From contig OX465282.1 in NCBI GenBank assembly GCA_949987705.1, positions 60,509,922 through 60,573,921 on the forward strand: a DNA stretch of 64,000 nucleotides, given 5' to 3'. Of this stretch, positions 57,618 to 64,000 are shown piece by piece. Each line of letters begins with the position of its first letter. Within the stretch, counting starts at the first letter, position 1. This stretch comes from Thereva unica. Taxonomy: Eukaryota > Arthropoda > Insecta > Diptera > Therevidae. The notes under the pieces are model-generated. The model was not told the DNA's origin. It was given only the letters and a program-made list of their open reading frames with translations, and made no database searches. Position numbers and translations under genes: made by a program.

Positions 57618-58110
57618 ACCCTGCGTCTCGACGTGCAATTTTTCCTTTCATAAAATGTTTTTGCATGAAGTCATTTCTGTCAAACAAATATTTTAGTGGG
57701 CATTTGATTGCATGAAATTTTAATTGTGAAAATGTCGTTAACAAGGCAGTAACTCATGTGTGCTTGTTCCCTATTATAGTGTTGAGGGAATTAGAGCGTC
57801 TGGAAAAAGAGAAAACTGAACCCGATTCTTTTTCCTTCTGATCCTCTATTCTATATAACTTTGTTTTTCCACAGAATCTCTTTATCATTTATTAATTTGA
57901 TTATGTCTTCTCTAGTCCACTTGCGTTCCGCCATTTTTACTTGATATGTTAAATTAAATAATGCAGTAAAGATAGCATGCAAAAATGGCATGATATCTCA
58001 CTACAATATTTCATGCAAGTATATTCTTGCTGCTGTCTGTGGTCTAGATAAGCAATTGCGTTGCAATAACATATTTCATGCAAGGGAAAATTGCACGTCG
58101 AGACGCAGGG
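57618..58110. mobile_element. PIF/Harbinger deletion derivative, TAA duplication
   Basis: The 26-bp inverted ends start CCCTGCGTCTCGACGTGCAA on both sides and are flanked by TAA (57,615-57,617 and 58,111-58,113). The element is 493 bp. It keeps the start of a MADF-like gene on the minus strand, which links it to an autonomous Harbinger-type parent that carried such a gene. Confidence 0.85.
57851..57934 (-). pseudogene. Start of a MADF/trihelix-like protein inside a MITE
   Basis: Minus-strand ATG at 57,934 reads MAERKWTREDIIKLINDKEI then LWKNKVI before a TAG at 57,851-57,853. The pattern W-x6-LI-x5-LW is the beginning of a MADF or Myb/SANT-like DNA-binding domain, as in the accessory proteins of Harbinger elements. 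Only 27 codons remain. Sequence after the stop may hold a short continuation but it is not clear. Confidence 0.6.
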
Positions 58111-58114
58111 TAAA

Positions 58115-59000
58115 GTAGTAGTGCAAGTAATTTGTTATACAATTTTTTCGCACGAAAAAAATTCTAATTACTTGGACGCGGACTTGGAAGGACTAACATT
58201 ACACCGCATTTACCATAGCACCGCACTAGTATTTGTAACGCAACGAAAAACCTTTTGCTGTCTGATTTGTTGAAAAATTTATCAGATCCACCACATCAGG
58301 GTTTCGATAATCTGTTACCACATAACACAACAAAGTCCTAAGAAAAAAATCTTCATTTTTATTGAAATAATTACCGATGGTTTATATGAGATTCGTCAAA
58401 TTGAAATCCACTTTACGGCAACTAATTTAACTTCCTATAAGTAAATTGAATGCTTTTCAATTATAGCCGCCTTTGTAACGAGAGGAGAATATTATCATTA
58501 ATTAATATTCTGCATTCGTAGGATCGAAAATTAGATTTCATTGATGATAAGTGCCACTGGGCAACGGTATGTTTGCCGACATTTCCTTAGACCCTATGCC
58601 GACACTCAATAGAAGTTAATTAATGGTCTTTCATTAGCGCATTGATTTTATCACAAAGAAGATCCTTTTTTTTAATTCTTTATGGCATAGATCCAGCTAA
58701 TCTTAAGTAGTTTTAATTAAATACACAAAGAGAGTGTTAATTCGACATTAAAGATTGCGATGCATGCAGTGAAAAATCATGGGAATTTTTGTGTCTATGC
58801 TGATTTTTTGTTGCAGTTTGCGCGGGAATTAGTGGAGTCAGATAAGCATCAAAAAGTGAAAAAGGAATTGCGTCCAGTCTAAAAAAAAATTTTTTTTTGG
58901 ATCATGTTAGTTACATCGAATACCATACGAAATGGACATTTACTGCCTCTTAGCTCAGTCACTTTATACAAAAAAAAGGGTCAAACCTCTGAATAAATGC
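58115..59000. other. No recognisable gene
   Basis: I see no motif. The 60-codon frame at 58,091-58,273 overlaps the MITE end and is not credible. Confidence 0.4.
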
Positions 59001-59142
59001 AACTTTTTTTTTTTTTTTTTTTTATGTGACAGTGCTAAGCTCAGGAGTCACCCTTTGTACTACCAGTCCGTCATGTCATTTGTCACGTCATGGTGCAATG
59101 TCTAGCAGTAAGCTTAGTACGGCGAGGGGAGGGGGGTATAGG

Positions 59143-62112
59143 TTAAGGGTTAAAAGGAACGGGGGGGTATTGAAGAAGGTGGTGATGAACCCTGCGTTTG
59201 AACTCTTGGATGTTGTAGGAGCTCGGAAATACTGACTGCGAGAGACTATTCCACAGTCGAGTTGTTCTATTAACAAACGAATTCATATCTTGTTGAGTGC
59301 GTGAAAGTGGGAGTTGCAGGTGAAGGGAATGAGACGAGTGGGCTAATCTGGTGTTGCGGTTATAAGATTGCCGTGGAGGCAGGAGAGCGTTTAACTCGGA
59401 GGAACAGTCATTATGATAGTAGCGATAAAATTTAGTCAATGCTGCTACATTCCTACGGTGGCTGAGGGGGTCGATGGTGGAGCCAGCGGTGTCGTCATCA
59501 ATTAATTTAAGGGCCTTTTTTTGGACCTTATCTAACCATGCCAAGGTGGTTATTGGAGCGCCGCCCCAAACGAGGGAGTTATATTCGAGAAGAGGCCGTA
59601 TGTAGGATTTATAAATAACAGCGCGGGCCGATGGCTGGAGGAGGAACTTGCACCTCTTAAGAAATCCCAAGCACTGGGATGCTTGTTTGGCGATTTGGAA
59701 TATGTGATCATTCCAACGAAGGTCTTTGGCTAATGTCACGCCTAAGATGTGTAGGGATGGGTCGGCCTTTAGTTCAACGTCATCCACTGTCAAGGATGGT
59801 GAGGTGTTGAACTTCTTTTTTGAGATGAGACAGTACTTGGTTTTAGAGGGGTTGAATTTGACACGATTCTTCTCTCCCCAATCTAGAATTAGTTTGATGT
59901 CTTTTTTAATAGAGTTGAACATTAGTTCACGATCATCAAGACAGGATCTGGCATGTGTCCGTCTTGTATCGAAGCTGTACGAGTAACGTAGAGTACCGTC
60001 GTCAGCGAAGCTGAGAAGTGGGTTGGAGGGGATTGAAAGTAGGTCATTTATAAAGATGAGAAAAAGGGCCGGTGATAAAATTGACCCCTGAGGGACCCCC
60101 GCAGAGATGGGGTGAGATTCAGATTTGACGCCATCCAATAATACCTTAATTGAACGGCCGGAAAGGAAACTCTCAACCCACTTATACAGAAGTGAGTCAA
60201 TTCCAATAGCTTGGAGTTTAGCTAACAAGGCTGAGTGCCATACTCTATCAAAAGCCTTGGAGATATCCAAAGCAACCAAACTAGATTCGCCAGATCCATG
60301 CAAACTTCGGCTGAGGTGTTCTGTAAGGCAAATTAAAAGATCACCAGTGGATCTTTTTTGACGGAAGCCGTATTGTTTGTCGCTGATAAGTTGGTTGGAT
60401 TCTAGATATCCCATAAGCTTTTTGTTAATTATCGTCTCCATGGTTTTGGAGAGAATAGAAGTAATTGCTATTGGGCGGTAGTTGGAGGGATCGCTGGAGT
60501 CACCTTTTTTCGGTATTGGCTGAACATGGGCAAGTTTCCAAGAGTCTGGGTAAACTCCGGAAGAGTATGATAGGGCAAAAAGTTTGCGCAGAGGTCTAGC
60601 CAAAGGTGAGGCGCATTGTTTTAAGACGATAGGGGGTATATTATCGGGTCCAGTCGATTTGTTTACATCGAGCTCCTTGAGGCACCTGTACACCTCGCGA
60701 GTCCTGAAGAAAACCCTGTCCATTAGATGAGCGCTGAGCTCAAGAACCGGGGGTAGCATATCAGTTTGGGGTAAAGAAGAATTGGAAGCAAACAGAGATG
60801 CTAATAAATCGGCCTTGGATTTGCTGTCTGTTATCACCTTCTCATTGTGGATAAGTGAAGGAGTTGTGGATGAAGTGAAATTCTTCTTAATGGAGCTTAC
60901 CAAGGACCAGAAGTTCTTGCTACCAGAGGTTGCATTAAGGAGTTTACTTCTCAACTTGCTGTCAAATGAATTTTTGACATTCCTGATGGTGACTTTACAG
61001 GAATTTCTTAGTTTTATATACTCTGCACGGAGCGATTCACTCGGGGAGCTCTTGTAAGCTCGAAAGGCGGCTTCTTTATTTCTGATTGCATTCATACACT
61101 CCTGATTAAACCATCTGTTGGGCCTAGCCTTCACAGATTTAGTAGTATGAGGAATGAACAAATGCATTCCTGCCTGTATGATCCTAGAAATACGGATAGC
61201 GGCAGAGTTGGCGTTTCTATTCTGGAAACACAGGTTCCAGTCTGTAGACTGGAAGAAATTAATAAGCCCCAGCCAATTGGCCTTCCCATAATGCCATACA
61301 GTTCTTCGAACTGGTTTGGGAGGGGTGGGAAATTCGAATGGGAAGTTAGCACTGATTAGGCAGTGGTCTGAATTGCCGAGAGGTGAATCAACTTCGACGG
61401 AGTAACGCGCTGGATGAGAAGTTAGAAAAAGATCAAGGAGATATCCTCCTTGACCAGCAACATCAGGGACTCTTGTGGGATGATCCACAATTTGTTGCAA
61501 GTTATTGATGTCTGCAAAGAGCTCGACGTCCTTGCCAGAAATACTGGTGCCATTTGAGTAAGTCAGCCATTTAACGTTGTGAACATTGAAATCACCCGCA
61601 ACGATGATTTCACACTCAGGATTGGACGACAAAAATCCCGAGATTTGTTCGGAAATAGTATCAAAAGATAAGGTGGAGGCTTCGTTACTTATGTTTGGGC
61701 TTCTGTATAGGAAGCAGAAGAATATGACGTGGCTTTGGAAAATGATTTTAATCCAAAGATAATTAAAATCTGAAGTTGTGCTTGAGTGTATTTTGTAATA
61801 AGCCACGTCGTCCCTAACATAAATGGCAATACCCCTATGGGGGGAGAGATTGTGCACTAAAGTGTACCCCGACACCTGGTAATAACCTAAGTCATTATCG
61901 GGTGATATTTGGGTTTCACTTAGTGCGAAGATTGGGGGTTTGTAACTAGATAAGTGGCACTCAACAAAAGAGAAATTAGCTTGAAGTCCACGAATGTTAC
62001 AAAAGTCAATACCAAAACTTGACTTGTAACGGGACTTCGGTTGCGCGGGTTCAATCGCCACATTCTTTGGGATATTTTCCGGAATTACACTTGCCGCATC
62101 CATCAGAGGCAA
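59143..62112 (-). CDS. LINE endonuclease-reverse transcriptase, 989 residues
   Basis: The protein would nick target DNA and copy the element RNA into the genome (target-primed reverse transcription). AP-type endonuclease motifs in order are FCNIRGLQANF, LSETQISPDN (catalytic Glu), FLYRSPN, IVAGDFNVHNVKWL, LLDLFLTSHP and LGNSDHCLIS (Asp-His pair), in residues about 30-265. RT motifs in residues about 480-740 are GPDNIPPIVLK, NYRPIAITSI, GFRQKRSTGDLL, VALDISKAFDRVWH (A), GVPQGSILSPALFLIFIND (B) and LSFADDGTLRYS (C). A thumb region with CLGFLKRCKF and AWLDKVQKKALKLI follows. There is no RNase H, in line with Jockey/CR1 clades. The frame is open from the ATG at 62,112 to the stop, with no disruption. 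The exact start is uncertain because an in-frame TGA lies five codons upstream. Confidence 0.92.
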   Translation of the reverse strand: MPLMDAASVIPENIPKNVAIEPAQPKSRYKSSFGIDFCNIRGLQANFSFVECHLSSYKPPIFALSETQISPDNDLGYYQVSGYTLVHNLSPHRGIAIYVRDDVAYYKIHSSTTSDFNYLWIKIIFQSHVIFFCFLYRSPNISNEASTLSFDTISEQISGFLSSNPECEIIVAGDFNVHNVKWLTYSNGTSISGKDVELFADINNLQQIVDHPTRVPDVAGQGGYLLDLFLTSHPARYSVEVDSPLGNSDHCLISANFPFEFPTPPKPVRRTVWHYGKANWLGLINFFQSTDWNLCFQNRNANSAAIRISRIIQAGMHLFIPHTTKSVKARPNRWFNQECMNAIRNKEAAFRAYKSSPSESLRAEYIKLRNSCKVTIRNVKNSFDSKLRSKLLNATSGSKNFWSLVSSIKKNFTSSTTPSLIHNEKVITDSKSKADLLASLFASNSSLPQTDMLPPVLELSAHLMDRVFFRTREVYRCLKELDVNKSTGPDNIPPIVLKQCASPLARPLRKLFALSYSSGVYPDSWKLAHVQPIPKKGDSSDPSNYRPIAITSILSKTMETIINKKLMGYLESNQLISDKQYGFRQKRSTGDLLICLTEHLSRSLHGSGESSLVALDISKAFDRVWHSALLAKLQAIGIDSLLYKWVESFLSGRSIKVLLDGVKSESHPISAGVPQGSILSPALFLIFINDLLSIPSNPLLSFADDGTLRYSYSFDTRRTHARSCLDDRELMFNSIKKDIKLILDWGEKNRVKFNPSKTKYCLISKKKFNTSPSLTVDDVELKADPSLHILGVTLAKDLRWNDHIFQIAKQASQCLGFLKRCKFLLQPSARAVIYKSYIRPLLEYNSLVWGGAPITTLAWLDKVQKKALKLIDDDTAGSTIDPLSHRRNVAALTKFYRYYHNDCSSELNALLPPRQSYNRNTRLAHSSHSLHLQLPLSRTQQDMNSFVNRTTRLWNSLSQSVFPSSYNIQEFKRRVHHHLLQYPPVPFNP

Positions 62113-62127
62113 TAAAATTTGTCCGCG

Positions 62128-62427
62128 TCAAAGTGTTATGCCTTTTGAAACGGGGCAAATTTTATCGACCGACAGATTTTGGGCGCGGCACCTGCAAGTC
62201 CGGGGTCTGAGAGAGGGTAGGGAGCAAGGGTACTTACTTTTGCCGTTCGTCGGTCGTGTCTTTCGTTGATGTCGTCTACAAAGTCTAGAAATTAACAAGT
62301 CTTTCATCTTCATATGGTTAATGAGTGAAAGACGAGCAGCTATATGCATAAGTTCTTCAAATGACGATGTCAGGCTATCAGAGAGAGAATGCAATATTTT
62401 TATAAGCGCTAGCATACATCTACCCAA
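62128..62427 (-). other. Leader ORF of the LINE, 99 codons
   Basis: It lies upstream of the main ORF in the same frame, ending TGA 15 bp before its ATG. The first part (SFEELMHIAARLSLINHMKM) is shared with the repeat copy at 22,794-22,980; the later part is Arg/Cys rich (RPRTCRCRAQN). On the minus strand a GTAAGT (about 62,238) follows CAAAA, and CTCTCAG and TTGCAG occur downstream, so the leader may be spliced. It could be an ORF1 remnant, a short regulatory frame or a captured exon. No domain is recognised. Confidence 0.35.
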
Positions 62428-62639
62428 CAGAAAATTTTATGAGTTTCTATAGGGATAATGTTGATGTGTTGGTGCATATTTGCTCGTTTGTTTTGATTTT
62501 TTTTATGGGAATGTTCGATATGTTAGCCATGTTAGCCTGAACTTTAAAAAATATCGAATTTGGCGGGTAAAAAGAAAACCGTTAGATAAACTTCCCAGAA
62601 AGAAAAAGTCAGCTCAGTTCACGTGGATTTTATCCAAAT

Positions 62640-62856
62640 AAGTGCACGTGGATTTCAGTGTATGTACATATACAGTAAAGTTGCAAATAAAGTTATTAAT
62701 AATTTAAAAATTCCCGTAAGTACTTTTATTATGATTAATTAATTTATAATTAAAATTAAAGATAAATTTATGATATAATTTCAGAATTATGGCCGATCAT
62801 TGCGTTTTTAGGTGTGCTAACCCGAAGCACTTGTTTCTAGTTCCCAGTGACTATAG
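62640..62856 (+). CDS. Candidate THAP-domain gene, 5' end (exons 1-2)
   Basis: A plausible non-coding exon ends at 62,715 before GTAAGT. An intron of 69 bp ends TTTCAG at 62,784. The second exon (62,785-62,856) has an ATG at 62,789 and a strong donor AG|GTATGT at 62,857. It encodes MADHCVFRCANPKHLFLVPS plus three residues. A Cys-x3-Cys pair after a short start, followed by a His/Phe-x-x-Pro motif, is how THAP zinc-finger domains begin. THAP proteins bind DNA and occur both in host regulators and P-type transposases. The next exon is not identified in the window. It could also be a transposon gene, and the start of exon 1 is not determined. Confidence 0.4.
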
Positions 62857-62907
62857 GTATGTACCTGTTTTTAATATATGTTTGTAATTATGAAAATAAA
62901 GATATTG

Positions 62908-63124
62908 CGGCCTATTCTGTGGACGAAATTTTATTCTTTTATGTTGTGAAAAATTAAATGAGATGGGAAAAATGTTGAAAAAACGATTTTGTGTCTGTCA
63001 TTTTAATAAAATACCTGTAAAATTTTAGGTATTTTATGAAAATGACAGTCAAAACGTCTCTTTTTTTTTAAATTTCTAATTTCTTTCAAATTTTTCATAA
63101 AATTTTATAGACAGAATAGGCCCG
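62908..63124. mobile_element. Small MITE in the putative THAP intron
   Basis: The left word GCGGCCTATTCTGTGGACGA and the right, inverted, GCGGGCCTATTCTGTCTATA form an imperfect inverted repeat. Inner arms also pair (GTCATTTTAATAAAATACCT with AGGTATTTTATGAAAATGAC). It is about 217 bp and non-coding. Confidence 0.7.
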
Positions 63125-63271
63125 CCACGGTATTGTATTCCCGAAATGTCAATTTTATGTGAAATCGTTCGGATATACGGATATAAACAAATTGAAGAAT
63201 AAATTTTGCGAATTTTATTAAGGTGAAAAGTTTTAATTACTAAATGAATTAAGTATTAAGATAAGAAAAAA

Positions 63272-63502
63272 ATGGTTAAATGTATGGTTGTAAACTGTGA
63301 GAATTATAAAAACAAACAATATTGTGTGGTGAAGATGAAGTATTTTACATTTCCGAAGGGTGCAAATTTATGTGATATGTGGATGTGAGTGATTTAAATG
63401 TTGATACCGAAAAAATACGCTTTGACCACTTTTTAGAGCAGGGCTATATATTAGAAGACATTCATGACATTCAAGACATTTTTCGTGACGAGAAACCTTA
63501 AG
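63272..63502 (+). pseudogene. THAP-domain coding remnant, plus strand
   Basis: The frame from 63,272 reads MVKCMVVNCENYKNKQ and MKYFTFPKGANLCDMW, with the Cys-x4-Cys, the aromatic-Pro motif (FTFPK) and the Trp of a THAP domain. It stops at 63,386. The rest of the domain continues in another frame as DVSDLNVDTEKIRFDHFLEQ and YILEDIHDIQDIF to a TAA near 63,500. The expected Cys before xxHF is Phe here. Compared with the inverted copy at 63,833-64,000, about 16 bp are missing between the two parts. A GTGAGT at 63,385 could also be read as a splice donor, so a functional exon is not excluded. Confidence 0.55.
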
Positions 63503-63832
63503 AAAAGAGCTATTCCTAGACAAAATTGGCCAGTTTCTCATGCTGACATTACCGGTAGAAAAAATTAAAAGAGAACAAGGGCAAATTTTTTAGGAAACAA
63601 ATACAGAATATGGGAAGCAACATTATTTTTCTGATAAATATCGCATAACTACTTTCATTTGAGTGTTTCCCTTTTAGAAACCAAGAGAGATCAGGTGAAG
63701 TTAGAAGGTAACGACAGAAAATGTAGTAATCAGTCTTTAAGTAAAATCAGTATTCATTTCATATTTCCTTTTTATTCAGCAGAATTTGCCTTTAGTATCT
63801 TTTATTAGCCCTTTCTTCTCCCTTTTGACTTG

Positions 63833-64000
63833 GAATAGTTCCTTTCTTAAGGTTTTTCTTCACAATTGGTGTCTTAAAATGAATGTCTTCTAATCATAGC
63901 TCTGGTCCAAAAAGTGGTCAAAACGTTTTTTGCGGTATGAGCATTTAAATCACTTTTATCTCCACAATCTCGGATCCACATATCACATAATATATAATAA
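63833..64000 (-). pseudogene. Inverted second copy of the THAP segment, runs off the window
   Basis: The reverse complement begins at the window end with TATGTGATATGTGGATCCGA. Translation gives DMW-like sequence followed by IRDCGDKSDLNAHTA and then a decayed tail. It matches 63,370-63,560 but includes the segment lost there. The two copies face each other across about 270 bp. Its amino part lies beyond the window. Confidence 0.5.

Larger units (their letters stand above)
59004..62500 (-). mobile_element. Jockey/CR1-type LINE with intact ORF
   Basis: On the minus strand the order is 5' leader (62,113 to about 62,498), one long ORF (59,143-62,112), then a 3' UTR ending CACATAAAA with a 20-bp A tail (T run 59,004-59,023). 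The leader also occurs at 22,794-22,980. Truncated relatives at 8,465, 27,130 and 31,985 show that the family spread in this genome. No target duplication was found. No complete ORF1 was seen; a 99-codon frame (62,128-62,427) lies upstream in the same phase. Confidence 0.85.

Overview
This window looks like a transposon-rich, AT-rich stretch of an insect (arthropod) nuclear genome. The evidence is the mixture of elements: a LOA/I-group LINE with a DUF4780-like ORF1, Jockey/CR1-type LINEs, a CsRn1-type Ty3/gypsy element, an errantivirus-type env remnant, PIF/Harbinger and hAT elements, palindromic TA-target MITEs and long (TA)n arrays. The order of insect cannot be fixed from sequence alone. 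No bacterial operon, rRNA or CRISPR array was seen. Almost every recognisable coding region belongs to a mobile element and most are broken. The only candidate host gene is a THAP-domain 5' end at the right edge (62.7-63.5 kb).

Layout. 1-9 kb: a 973-bp MITE with TTA target duplications, a foldback-type repeat (4.2-5.5 kb), a 950-bp near-perfect hairpin with TAA duplications, a tRNA-derived SINE and truncated LINE 3' ends. 9.3-12 kb: a decayed PIF/Harbinger element with convergent transposase and MADF/trihelix-type accessory genes. 15.4-25.3 kb: a layered region. Two inverted repeat arms flank a Helitron-like copy, which was itself split by a 515-bp hAT derivative and by a 2.5-kb insertion carrying an env remnant. 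A second, inverted Helitron-like copy gives the uninterrupted reference. 26-36 kb: MITEs, LINE fragments on both strands, a tandem-unit repeat family in two inverted copies, and a hAT element (35,098-36,404) with TIRs and an 8-bp duplication.

36.5-51 kb: a series of elements in or beside (TA)n arrays. They are a 259-bp MITE, a 5.6-kb LOA-like LINE on the minus strand, an eight-unit 118-bp satellite, a 948-bp TIR element, a CsRn1-type gypsy element with two 221-bp LTRs differing at three positions, and a complete 1,013-bp palindromic MITE. 51-58 kb: an internally deleted gypsy pol whose frame is still open for 492 codons, a tRNA-Lys pseudogene, tRNA-like SINE heads, and two further inverted-repeat elements. 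One of these (57,618-58,110) still encodes the first residues of a MADF-like protein. 59-62.5 kb: a Jockey/CR1-type LINE on the minus strand with an intact 989-codon endonuclease-reverse transcriptase, probably the parent family of fragments at 8.5, 27-28 and 32 kb. 62.7-64 kb: THAP-type coding exons.

Most of these pieces do not form a pathway. They record waves of insertion, and paralogous empty sites inside the window let some insertions be ordered in time. No new defence or metabolic system was found. The items most worth checking are the long hairpin (possible small-RNA source), the THAP gene end, the intact LINE, the young gypsy copy and the env remnant.
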